Below are positions 1-7,145 of a DNA stretch of 8,494 bases, in pieces. Below the pieces are notes generated by a model. The model searched no databases, was not told where the DNA came from, and saw only the letters and a list, made by a program, of their open reading frames with translations. Both the position numbers and the translations under genes were made by a program. How positions within the stretch are numbered: position 1 is the stretch's first letter; every line of letters starts with the position of its first letter. This stretch comes from CAYJAD01 sp964371835 (GTDB taxonomy: Bacteria > Desulfobacterota > Desulfovibrionia > Desulfovibrionales > Desulfovibrionaceae), in contig CAYJOP010000089.1 in the NCBI GenBank assembly GCA_964371835.1, forward strand, positions 1 through 8,494. Reading direction: 5' to 3'.

Positions 1-4
1 TATT

Positions 5-10
5 TAGAAT
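5..10 (+). promoter_or_regulatory. Possible -10 box upstream of the formate-THF ligase gene
   Basis: TAGAAT matches TATAAT at five of six bases and lies 31 bases before the first start codon. The matching -35 region would lie outside the window, so it cannot be tested here. In AT-rich DNA such matches are frequent, and the gene could equally be read from an upstream promoter. Confidence 0.2.
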
Positions 11-35
11 AATAGCGCAAGCCAAGGGAGACATT

Positions 36-1808
36 ATGCAGCTTGACCCCACAAAACATGCAGACTGGGAACTGGCAGCAGCAGCGGAAGCCAAAATGCC
101 GCCCATTATGACCATTGCCAAAAATATGGGCATTGAGGAAAATGAATTCCTGCCTTATGGGCATTTAATGGGCAAAATTGATTATAAAAAATTACTTTCT
201 CGCCTAAAAAATAAACCCAATGGCAAATACATTAACGTAACTGCCATCACCCCCACACCACTTGGTGAAGGAAAATCCACAACCACCATTGGCCTTGTAC
301 AAGGGCTTGCCAGACGAGGAAAAAAATCCTCCGCTGCCATACGCCAACCCTCTGGAGGTCCAACCATGGGTGTTAAAGGTTCTGCCGCTGGCGGTGGGCT
401 ATCACAATGCATACCACTAACGCCATATTCGCTTGGATTTACTGGTGATATAAATGCGGTAATGAATTCGCATAACCTTGCCATGGCAGCACTAACGGCA
501 CGCATGCAGCATGAACGCAACTATGACGACATGACTTTGGAAAAGCTATCTGGCATTCCAAGATTAAATATTGACCCCACAAGAGTTTCCATGGGTTGGG
601 TAATAGATTTTTGTTGCCAAGCTTTACGCAATATTGTCATTGGGCTTGATAATGGCAACAATAGAAATGGCTTTATGATGCAATCACATTTTGACATTGC
701 TGTGGCTTCTGAGGTCATGTCAATTTTAGCAATTAGCCGTGATTTAGCAGATTTACGAAAACGTATGGGTAACATTGTCGTGGCTTATGATCGCTCAGGC
801 AAGGCTGTTACCACCAGTGATTTAAAAGTAGCAGGGGCCATGACAGCTTGGATTATTGAGGCTGTTAAGCCAAACTTAATCCAAACCATGGAAGGGCAAC
901 CAGTGCTTGTTCATGCTGGCCCATTTGCCAATATTGCCTTAGGCCAAAGCTCTGTAATTGCAGACTATATTGGATTAAAATGCAGCGAATATCACGTTAC
1001 AGAATCAGGTTTTGGTGCAGACATTGGATATGAAAAATTTTGGAACTTAAAATGCCGCTCCAGTGGCCTTGTGCCAGATGCTGTTGTTATAGTAGCAACC
1101 ATAAGAGCCCTTAAAATACATGGCGGAGCCCCTTCACCCATTCCTGGTCGCCCTCTACCAGAAGAATATTTTAAAGAAGACGTGGGGGCTGTTGAGCGAG
1201 GTTGCGCTAATTTATTGCATCACCTAAAAGTTGTTCGCCTATCAGGTGTCCCAGCAGTTGTGTGCATCAATGCCTTTACCTCAGACACCAAGGCAGAAAT
1301 TGCAAAGGTTAAAGAAATTACAGAAAGTGTTGGTGCAAAATTTGCTATTTCTGAACATTGGCGTTATGGGGGTGATGGAGCACTTGAACTTAGTGATGCA
1401 GTAATGGAAGCTTGCAACGAGCCTAAGAACTTTCGCTATCTATATGACGATAATAGCGGATTTTGTGAAAGAATTGAACGCATTGCCTGTGAAATATATG
1501 GTGCCGATGGTGTTGAATTTTCTCAAGAAGCACGCAGCAAACTAGCACACTTGCAAGCCTTACCCAATGCCAATGAGCTTGGAGTTTGCATGGTTAAAAC
1601 GCAATACTCCATTTCCGACAATCCTAGAATTAAAGGCGTGCCCAAAGCTTGGCAGCTTTATATTCGTGATTTATTACATTTCGGTGGAGCTGGGCTTGTG
1701 GCACCAGTTTCAGGCGACATTGTGCTCATGCCCGGCACTGGCTCTGCGCCATCATTCCGTCATATTGACGTTGACACTGATACAGGCAAGGTTCATGGTT
1801 TATTCTAA
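36..1808 (+). CDS. fhs: Formate-tetrahydrofolate ligase (10-formyl-THF synthetase), long divergent type
   Basis: Cytosolic enzyme joining formate to tetrahydrofolate with ATP to give 10-formyl-THF, the entry step of the methyl branch of C1 metabolism, supplying purines, formyl-Met-tRNA and methyl groups. The 590-residue product has a P-loop (TPTPLGEGKST, about residues 72-82), the family glycine-rich signature in variant form (GVKGSAAGGGL, 112-122), the second family signature in full (VATIRALKIHGG, 353-364), a WRYGGDG segment at 442-448 and KTQYSISDNP at 521-530. It is some 30 residues longer than the usual ~557-residue enzyme, with an extended N-terminus. The classical TGDxHA reads TGDINA (136-141) and the C-terminal MPGLPK-type motif reads MPGTGSAPS, consistent with a separate long subfamily. 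The start at 36 is supported by AGGGAG five bases upstream. The next gene is 64 bases downstream. Family identity is very secure; membership of the long subfamily is from memory of Desulfovibrio-type sequences. Confidence 0.96.
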   Translation: MQLDPTKHADWELAAAAEAKMPPIMTIAKNMGIEENEFLPYGHLMGKIDYKKLLSRLKNKPNGKYINVTAITPTPLGEGKSTTTIGLVQGLARRGKKSSAAIRQPSGGPTMGVKGSAAGGGLSQCIPLTPYSLGFTGDINAVMNSHNLAMAALTARMQHERNYDDMTLEKLSGIPRLNIDPTRVSMGWVIDFCCQALRNIVIGLDNGNNRNGFMMQSHFDIAVASEVMSILAISRDLADLRKRMGNIVVAYDRSGKAVTTSDLKVAGAMTAWIIEAVKPNLIQTMEGQPVLVHAGPFANIALGQSSVIADYIGLKCSEYHVTESGFGADIGYEKFWNLKCRSSGLVPDAVVIVATIRALKIHGGAPSPIPGRPLPEEYFKEDVGAVERGCANLLHHLKVVRLSGVPAVVCINAFTSDTKAEIAKVKEITESVGAKFAISEHWRYGGDGALELSDAVMEACNEPKNFRYLYDDNSGFCERIERIACEIYGADGVEFSQEARSKLAHLQALPNANELGVCMVKTQYSISDNPRIKGVPKAWQLYIRDLLHFGGAGLVAPVSGDIVLMPGTGSAPSFRHIDVDTDTGKVHGLF

Positions 1809-1872
1809 AACATTACAAACAATTATGATAAACCACAAAATACATTAAAATATTATAACAAAAGAAGATATT

Positions 1873-3399
1873 ATGCTTGAATTCGTAATTTTTACCAGTG
1901 GCGCACTAATCATGGTTCTTGAAATGGTGGGCGCAAGAGTTATGGCCCCCTACCTTGGCACATCTGTTATTGTTTGGACAAGCCTCATTGGAGTTGTTCT
2001 TGCTTGTCTTGCTTGTGGAGCTTGGCTTGGTGGGCGCATTGCGGATAAAACGCTATCATCCTCAGTACTTGGACGCATCCTAGCAGGTGCTGGTGCAGGT
2101 TGTGCCATTACTGCCTTTGGACATCGATTCATGGGCATTACTGTAACAAGTATGATTGACAATATCTACATGGCTGCTGTGATTGCTGCCATTGGTCTTT
2201 TTGCATTTCCTGCCGTACTTTTTGGCATGGTTTCACCCTATATCATTCGCCTAAGACTTGCTAATATTGAAACATCTGGCGCAACTGTTGGACGTCTATA
2301 TGCTTTATCCACCACGGGTAGCATTGTGGGTACTTTTTTGGGCGGTTTTGTTTTAATTTCATTTTTTTCAAGCACACATATTTTGCTTGGAGTTGCTGCA
2401 AGCATGGTCGCACTTTCACTCTTAGTGTCATTTAAAGGCGGCCCTGCCGAACTTGTGCCAAGGGTTTTAATCTTGGTGGCACTACCGTTGATTGCCACGT
2501 TTAACAGTGTTCACGAAGATAATATGATAAAAAACGGCACTCCACCGCCCTTTGAAACTCCACACAATAACATTCGCCTTATTAAAGGCTATACGGACAA
2601 TAATCGTCCAGTAATCTATATGGCAACGGACCCAGGCTATGCGCAATCTGGGTCATATCTAGATAATACCTCAGAATTATTATTTGATTACACTAAGCAC
2701 TATGCCCTTGGTACGGTGTTATTTCCTAAATCAGAACAAGTGCTTATGCTTGGTGGCGGCGGTTACTCCGTACCCAAATGGCTTTTAGCTGGGCATGGCG
2801 GTTTGAATAGTGAAACACTTAGATTAGATGTGGTGGAATTGGACTCTGGCATGACAGAACTTGCAAAATCATCCTTCGGCCTTAAGGAAGATGCAAGAAT
2901 GAAAATATATCATGAAGATGCTCGCCGCTTTATTAACCACAACACAAAGAAGTATGACCTTGTTTTTGTTGATGTTTTCAATTCTCACTACTCTGTACCT
3001 TTTCATGTGGGTACAGTGGAAGCAGCAAAAGAACTGCGCCGTGCCGTTAATGATGATGGTGCGGTTTTAATGAACATTATCTCCGCCTTTGAAGGTGAAG
3101 ACAGCCTCATTTTCCAAGGTATTTATGGAGCACTAAACCAAGAGTTTGCACAAATTTTTGTTTTCGCCGTTAATTCCAACAAAGCCCTAACTGATGTTCA
3201 AAATTTCATGGTAATGGCCCTTCCAACAGAGCGTGGCGATATTTTAGCCAAAATTAAAGATGAAAATGCCGCATTTTCAAAGCCCATTTTAAAGATGCTA
3301 GCATCCTATGTTGACAAACAAGTTAGCCAAGATGCACCCGCACTTAAAGACGACTTTGCACCAGTTGAAAAATATGCTCAGGCATTATTAAAAAAATAA
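1873..3399 (+). CDS. Membrane-anchored spermidine-synthase-like protein (fused MFS/spermidine synthase type)
   Basis: 508 residues in two parts. Residues 1 to about 211 form roughly seven hydrophobic segments (about 5-25, 32-54, 66-86, 97-125, 143-163, 168-187, 195-211). The first carries the family's opening motif EMVGARVMAPYLGTS (17-31), followed by GAWLGGRIADK (49-59). Residues about 235-508 form a Rossmann methyltransferase-like domain of the spermidine synthase fold: a glycine-rich loop LGGGGYSVPK (293-302), the acidic end of strand 2 VVELD (320-324), HEDARRF (348-354), YDLVFVDVFN (361-370) and the C-terminal DDFAPVEKY (493-501). Spermidine synthase moves aminopropyl from decarboxylated SAM to a polyamine. 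Here the usual GGGDGG loop and the D(S/A)xDP region are altered, and no SAM decarboxylase gene is nearby, so the substrate is unknown. The start has only a weak AAGAAG ribosome site. It may be cotranscribed with the ligase gene, but this is not shown. Confidence 0.85.
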   Translation: MLEFVIFTSGALIMVLEMVGARVMAPYLGTSVIVWTSLIGVVLACLACGAWLGGRIADKTLSSSVLGRILAGAGAGCAITAFGHRFMGITVTSMIDNIYMAAVIAAIGLFAFPAVLFGMVSPYIIRLRLANIETSGATVGRLYALSTTGSIVGTFLGGFVLISFFSSTHILLGVAASMVALSLLVSFKGGPAELVPRVLILVALPLIATFNSVHEDNMIKNGTPPPFETPHNNIRLIKGYTDNNRPVIYMATDPGYAQSGSYLDNTSELLFDYTKHYALGTVLFPKSEQVLMLGGGGYSVPKWLLAGHGGLNSETLRLDVVELDSGMTELAKSSFGLKEDARMKIYHEDARRFINHNTKKYDLVFVDVFNSHYSVPFHVGTVEAAKELRRAVNDDGAVLMNIISAFEGEDSLIFQGIYGALNQEFAQIFVFAVNSNKALTDVQNFMVMALPTERGDILAKIKDENAAFSKPILKMLASYVDKQVSQDAPALKDDFAPVEKYAQALLKK

Positions 3400-3462
3400 A
3401 TAAAGATTAAAAATGCCCAGTTAAAGTCACATTAATCCATCAACAAAAGACAAGCTCTTTCC

Positions 3463-3492
3463 TTGACATTTCACATCATTTTACCCCATAGT
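3463..3492 (+). promoter_or_regulatory. Predicted sigma-70 type promoter for the ileS operon
   Basis: A perfect -35 hexamer TTGACA (3463-3468) is followed after 18 bases by CATAGT (3487-3492), four of six bases of the -10 consensus. Transcription would begin near 3499, giving a leader of about 46 bases before the ileS start at 3545. Its position ahead of a closely packed five-gene run fits an operon promoter. It also argues against a GTG start at 3491, which would sit inside the -10 box. Confidence 0.5.
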
Positions 3493-3507
3493 GACGAATT
3501 ACTTTTT

Positions 3508-3522
3508 TGGCATCATATGCCA
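3508..3522 (+). repeat. Perfect inverted repeat in the ileS leader
   Basis: TGGCAT and ATGCCA form two six-base arms around a three-base CAT centre. The element begins about 9 bases after the predicted transcription start and ends 13 bases before the ribosome site. It could be a small RNA hairpin or an operator. Arms of this length may also arise by chance. No T run follows, so it is not a terminator. Confidence 0.4.
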
Positions 3523-3535
3523 TATTTTGCGTATC

Positions 3536-3540
3536 GGAGA
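3536..3540 (+). promoter_or_regulatory. Ribosome binding site that fixes the ileS start
   Basis: GGAGA lies four bases before ATG at 3545. The in-frame GTG at 3491, 18 codons upstream, has no such site and overlaps the predicted -10 box. The ATG is therefore preferred, giving an N-terminus (MSDYKKSLNLP) typical of the family. Confidence 0.75.
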
Positions 3541-3544
3541 TAGT

Positions 3545-6382
3545 ATGAGCGATTACAAAAAAAGTCTAAATTTGCCAGACACTCGCTTTCCCATGAAAGC
3601 CAACCTTGTTCAGCGAGAGCCTGAAATGCTCAAACGTTGGGAACAAATGAATGCCTATAATCTAATGGTTAAGGCCTCTGGTTCACAAGGTCGTTACGTT
3701 TTGCATGATGGCCCCCCATATGCCAATGGGCATATTCACATGGGCACAGCCTTAAATAAAATATTAAAAGATATTATTGTTAAATCTCAAAACATGCAAG
3801 GCTATGCCGCTGAATATGTGCCCGGCTGGGACTGTCACGGCCTACCCATTGAACTTAAGGTTGAGCATGAGCTTGGGGAGAAGAAAAAAAGTCTTCCTGC
3901 CCACGTTGTCCGTAAAGAATGTCGCAAATATGCTGCTAAGTTTATTGACATTCAACGCAAAGAATTCAAGCGCTTAGGTGTTTTTGGAACTTGGGAAAAA
4001 CCCTATATGAGTATGGACCCAGGTTATGAGTCTGCAACCGCACACGCTTTAGCTGATGTTTCAAAAGCTGGAAATCTTGCTCGCAGCAAAAAGCCCATTT
4101 ATTGGTGCTGCTCTTGCCATACTGCCCTTGCAGAAGCTGAAGTTGAATACTATGACCACACTTCACCTTCAATTTTTGTGCGTTTTCCTTTAAATGATGC
4201 TGGCCTTGAAAAACTATTTCCGCAAACAAAAATTGATAAAACTTATGTAGTTATCTGGACAACCACACCTTGGACCTTACCAGACAACATGGCTGTGTGT
4301 TTGCATCCTGAATATTTATATACTCTCATTGAGCATGATGGTAATTTTTACTTAGTTGCTAAAGACTTAGCAGAAGATTGCGCCAAGTCTTTTGGATTTG
4401 AAACCTATAATACCCTTGGTGAAGTTAAGGGTCGTGACCTTGAGGGTTTGGTTGCAACTCACCCATTTTATGAGCGTAAATCACCCCTGGTTCTTGGCGA
4501 GCATGTAACACTTGATGCTGGCACAGGCTGCGTTCACACAGCTCCAGGTCATGGGCGTGAAGATTATGAAGTGGGTTTAAAATACAATCTTGAAATTTAT
4601 TCACCACTAGATGACGCAGGACGTTTTTTAGATAGCGTGCAATTTTTTGCTGGCTTAACCATTTTTGAATCTAACCCAAAAGTTATTGAAAAATTAGAAG
4701 AAGTTGGAAATCTACTAGCCAATACTCGCATCACTCACTCCTACCCACATTGTTGGCGTTGCAAAAAGCCAGTTATTTTCCGTGCCACCACACAATGGTT
4801 TATTGGCATGGAGATAAATGACCTTCGCAAACGTGCTCTTGATGCAATTCGTAATAAAGTTAAATGGATACCAACTTGGGGTGAAGAGCGCATATATAAT
4901 ATGATAGAATTTCGCCCTGACTGGTGTATATCACGTCAACGCCAATGGGGTGTGCCCATTGTGGCCTTACTATGCAATTCTTGCGGTGAAGCTTGGCATG
5001 ATGCTGATTGGATGCATGAAATGGCAGACCGCTTTGCAGGGCATGCAACTGGTTGTGACTATTGGTATGAGGCTGATATTTCTGACATTGTTCCATCTGG
5101 ACTTGCCTGCCCTAAGTGTCAATCCCATGATTGGAAAAAAGAAACTGACATCTTAGATGTTTGGTTTGACTCTGGTACAAGCTTTACCGCCGTTGTGGAA
5201 AAGCGTGAAGAATGTCAGTTTCCAGCGGATTTGTACTTGGAAGGTTCAGACCAACACCGTGGCTGGTTTCACTCATCCTTATTAGCATCCATTGCCACAC
5301 GCAATACGCCACCTTATAAATCTGTATTAACACATGGTTATGTTGTTGATGGCACAGGGCGTAAAATGTCAAAATCCATAGGAAATGTTATTGCACCACA
5401 AGAGCTTATTGACAAATTTGGTGCAGAAATCATTAGACTTTGGGTTTCTTCCGTGGAATATCGTGAGGACATTCGTATTTCCGATGAAATATTAAACCGC
5501 CTCGTGGATGCTTATCGCAGAATTCGTAATACTTGCCGCTACTTACTCGGTAACATTAGCGACCTTACACCTGAGCAATTAGTGCCGATTAGTGACATGG
5601 AGCCGCTGGACCGCCAGGCCTTAGACGTTGTGGCAAGAGCGCATATTCGCATGCAAGAAGCTTATGCAAACTTTGAATTCCATAAAATTTTCCATACTTT
5701 ACATAATCTTTGTACCACAGATTTGTCAGCAAACTATTTGGACATCTTAAAAGACCGTCTTTATGCATCTGGCACAAATAGTAAGGAGCGTCGCTCCGCA
5801 CAAACTACACTTTATTTTATATTAGAGATGCTTGTAAGAGATATGGCACCGATTTTAAGTTTCACAGCTGAAGAAGTTTATGGATATATTCCAGAGGATT
5901 TACGCAAAACTGATACAGGCACTGTTTTTTCTCTACCTGCGCTTAGTGCAGAAAAGTTGCAAAAAGACGGGTATCTACTTTCAGATGACTTGCGTAACAA
6001 TTGGGCTAAACTATTTAATGCGCGGGCAGCAATAATTCGAGCTATTGAGCCTTTACGTCAAGATGGTACCGTTGGACACTCACTTGACACTGCTGTTACA
6101 ATATACATAAAGGATGATTTACTTTCTTTATTCAGCAACTTGCTTAAAGATTTATCAGAAGATATGCGAGCCATTTGCATAGTTTCACAACTTAACATTG
6201 CTAATCTAAAAGACGCACCTAAGGACGCCGTATTGCCAGAAGATATAGAAGATGTCGCCATTTCAGTTGAAAAGGCCAAGGGTGAAAAGTGCGAACGTTG
6301 CTGGATTTACAATACTAATTTAGGCACAGATCAAAGCCACCCAACACTTTGCCCACGTTGTACTAAGGTTATGGTAGGATAG
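3545..6382 (+). CDS. ileS: Isoleucine-tRNA ligase
   Basis: Cytosolic class I aminoacyl-tRNA synthetase charging tRNA-Ile, with hydrolytic editing of mischarged valine. The 945-residue product is close to the ~940 usual for bacteria. Order of features: the HIGH-box region GPPYANGHIHMGT, with the box reading HMGT (65-68), a variant I recall in many IleS proteins; the editing (CP1) domain with WTTTPWTLP (238-246) and GTGCVHTAPGHGREDY (326-341), D340 being the expected editing aspartate; a C477-x2-C480 / C522-x2-C525 pair in a zinc-ribbon-like insertion; LDVWFDSG; KMSKS at 607-611; an anticodon-binding helical domain; and a C-terminal zinc site, C916-x2-C919 and C936-x2-C939. All key motifs are intact. 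It is first in a run with lspA, the common ileS-lspA pairing, only seven bases upstream of it. The upstream promoter and leader hairpin are described separately. Confidence 0.98.
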   Translation: MSDYKKSLNLPDTRFPMKANLVQREPEMLKRWEQMNAYNLMVKASGSQGRYVLHDGPPYANGHIHMGTALNKILKDIIVKSQNMQGYAAEYVPGWDCHGLPIELKVEHELGEKKKSLPAHVVRKECRKYAAKFIDIQRKEFKRLGVFGTWEKPYMSMDPGYESATAHALADVSKAGNLARSKKPIYWCCSCHTALAEAEVEYYDHTSPSIFVRFPLNDAGLEKLFPQTKIDKTYVVIWTTTPWTLPDNMAVCLHPEYLYTLIEHDGNFYLVAKDLAEDCAKSFGFETYNTLGEVKGRDLEGLVATHPFYERKSPLVLGEHVTLDAGTGCVHTAPGHGREDYEVGLKYNLEIYSPLDDAGRFLDSVQFFAGLTIFESNPKVIEKLEEVGNLLANTRITHSYPHCWRCKKPVIFRATTQWFIGMEINDLRKRALDAIRNKVKWIPTWGEERIYNMIEFRPDWCISRQRQWGVPIVALLCNSCGEAWHDADWMHEMADRFAGHATGCDYWYEADISDIVPSGLACPKCQSHDWKKETDILDVWFDSGTSFTAVVEKREECQFPADLYLEGSDQHRGWFHSSLLASIATRNTPPYKSVLTHGYVVDGTGRKMSKSIGNVIAPQELIDKFGAEIIRLWVSSVEYREDIRISDEILNRLVDAYRRIRNTCRYLLGNISDLTPEQLVPISDMEPLDRQALDVVARAHIRMQEAYANFEFHKIFHTLHNLCTTDLSANYLDILKDRLYASGTNSKERRSAQTTLYFILEMLVRDMAPILSFTAEEVYGYIPEDLRKTDTGTVFSLPALSAEKLQKDGYLLSDDLRNNWAKLFNARAAIIRAIEPLRQDGTVGHSLDTAVTIYIKDDLLSLFSNLLKDLSEDMRAICIVSQLNIANLKDAPKDAVLPEDIEDVAISVEKAKGEKCERCWIYNTNLGTDQSHPTLCPRCTKVMVG

Positions 6383-6389
6383 AGATAAT

Positions 6390-6866
6390 ATGCGCTATAA
6401 AATCGTGCTTGGTATTGCCACGGTGGTTATACTGCTTGACCAGCTTACAAAGTTGTGGGCAGTTGCAACAATTCCACTGCATCGCTCCATACCAGTAATT
6501 GAAGGTTTTTTTAATCTTGTAAATATTCGCAATCGTGGAGCAGCTTTTGGGTTTTTAAATCGCTCAGACATTGAATGGCAATTTTGGCTTTTTTTGGTGG
6601 CAACGATAATTGCAGTTGTAAGCATATATTTACTGGTACGCAGTTCCAAGAATGATCCACTGCTATTTTCAGCACTTGGTTTAATTCTTGGCGGCGCTCT
6701 TGGTAATTTAATTGATCGTGTTCGCCTACGCGCAGTTATTGATTTTTTAGACTTTTACATCGGCACTTGGCACTGGCCTGCCTTTAATGTGGCAGATATG
6801 GCCATTTGTATTGGTGCATTTCTTACTTGTCTTGCCATGTATATTTCTGATAAAAAGGGAGGTTAG
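6390..6866 (+). CDS. lspA: Lipoprotein signal peptidase (signal peptidase II)
   Basis: Inner-membrane aspartyl peptidase that removes signal peptides from diacylglyceryl-modified prolipoproteins just before the lipidated cysteine. The 158 residues match the family length and show four hydrophobic segments (about 4-24, 64-84, 91-108, 132-152). Family motifs are all present: LDQLTK (16-21), NRGAAFGF (48-55), GGALGNLIDR (101-110), VIDFLDF (116-122) and FNVADMAI (132-139). D118 and D136 are the predicted catalytic pair. The ATG is seven bases after the ileS stop, and its ribosome site (AGGA/AGAG) overlaps the end of ileS, so translation is probably coupled. A likely substrate, a predicted lipoprotein, is encoded two genes downstream. 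Confidence 0.97.
   Translation: MRYKIVLGIATVVILLDQLTKLWAVATIPLHRSIPVIEGFFNLVNIRNRGAAFGFLNRSDIEWQFWLFLVATIIAVVSIYLLVRSSKNDPLLFSALGLILGGALGNLIDRVRLRAVIDFLDFYIGTWHWPAFNVADMAICIGAFLTCLAMYISDKKGG
6856..6862 (+). promoter_or_regulatory. Strong ribosome binding site inside the lspA end
   Basis: AGGGAGG overlaps the last codons of lspA and sits eight bases before ATG at 6871. It decides the start of the next gene: the in-frame ATG at 6787, 28 codons earlier, would overlap lspA extensively and has no comparable site. Confidence 0.75.
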
Positions 6867-6870
6867 GTCA

Positions 6871-7113
6871 ATGGCATCACTTCTATGGTGGCATTGGGTT
6901 GTTCTTGCACTACCCATTTTGCCAAACCTTTGGTCCATTTGGCATATACGCAGCCGCTACTTTATAAGTGAGCAAGAAAAATCACTTTGGTTCATATTAG
7001 CTGTGTTTATACCCGTAATTGGTGGAATTATTTACATACTTTTTGGCAGAAGAAAAGCTAGCAAAACACCTTTACAAGATGGTGCTTGCGCATGTAATAA
7101 GGATAAAAACTAA
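6871..7113 (+). CDS. Small two-helix membrane protein with PLDc_N-like domain
   Basis: 80 residues, starting four bases after lspA. Two hydrophobic segments (about 4-22 and 38-58) flank a short polar loop. The segments LPNLWSIWHI (17-26) and FIPVIGGIIYILFGRRK (46-62) are the pattern of the PLDc_N (phospholipase D nuclease N-terminal) domain. That domain is found as the membrane anchor of cardiolipin synthases and also as free-standing small proteins such as this one. There is no HKD phospholipase motif and no room for a catalytic domain, so it cannot be a phospholipase itself. By the positive-inside tendency, the basic FGRRKASK stretch after helix 2 is probably cytoplasmic. The tail is polar and carries two cysteines (GACACNKDKN, 71-80). 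The function is unknown. Its place between lspA and a lipoprotein gene suggests an envelope role, which is inference only. Confidence 0.8.
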   Translation: MASLLWWHWVVLALPILPNLWSIWHIRSRYFISEQEKSLWFILAVFIPVIGGIIYILFGRRKASKTPLQDGACACNKDKN

Positions 7114-7120
7114 GATATAT

Positions 7121-7132
7121 TTTCTTAAGAAA
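7121..7132 (+). repeat. 12-base perfect palindrome before the lipoprotein gene
   Basis: TTTCTTAAGAAA is its own reverse complement and lies in the 32-base gap before the gene at 7146, directly upstream of its ribosome site. It might bind a dimeric regulator, but AT-rich palindromes of this size can occur by chance. It has no loop, so it is a poor RNA hairpin and not a terminator. Confidence 0.35.
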
Positions 7133-7134
7133 TA

Positions 7135-7140
7135 AGGTGG
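7135..7140 (+). promoter_or_regulatory. Ribosome binding site fixing the lipoprotein start
   Basis: AGGTGG lies five bases before ATG at 7146. The in-frame GTG at 7137 falls inside this site and cannot be a sensible start. The ATG also gives a compact signal peptide beginning MHKK. Confidence 0.7.
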
Positions 7141-7145
7141 ACGGT

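Larger units (their letters stand above)
3400..3544 (+). other. Intergenic region and predicted ileS leader
   Basis: 145 bases without a gene. It contains a TTGACA-type promoter, a small perfect inverted repeat in the predicted 5' leader and the ileS ribosome binding site, each listed separately. There is no T-box-like long structured leader and no obvious Rho-independent terminator for the preceding gene (no GC-rich hairpin followed by a T run). Confidence 0.7.

Noticed and set aside
182..775. Open frames on the - strand across the ligase gene, and similar - strand frames elsewhere in the window.
   Set aside because: They are antisense to securely identified genes, have no recognisable domains, and show the composition expected of shadows of real coding sequence.
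1567..1848. A 93-codon open frame overlapping the end of the formate-THF ligase gene.
   Set aside because: The ligase frame has recognisable motifs through this stretch, and the alternative frame has no ribosome site or family features.
1809..1872. TATGAT (1824-1829) and TATAAC (1854-1859) as -10 boxes for the spermidine-synthase-like gene.
   Set aside because: Neither has a reasonable -35 partner at 16-18 bases, and such hexamers are expected by chance in this AT-rich gap.
3491..3544. An 18-codon N-terminal extension of ileS from GTG at 3491.
   Set aside because: It overlaps the predicted -10 box and leader hairpin and lacks a ribosome site, while ATG at 3545 has GGAGA at good spacing and a family-typical N-terminus.
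5785..5797. Inverted repeat GGAGCG-T-CGCTCC inside ileS.
   Set aside because: It lies within well-conserved coding sequence (KERRSA), has a one-base centre and no T run, so it is most simply a codon coincidence.
6787..6870. A longer form of the PLDc_N protein from ATG at 6787.
   Set aside because: It would overlap lspA by about 80 bases in another frame. AGGGAGG at 6856-6862 clearly serves ATG at 6871.
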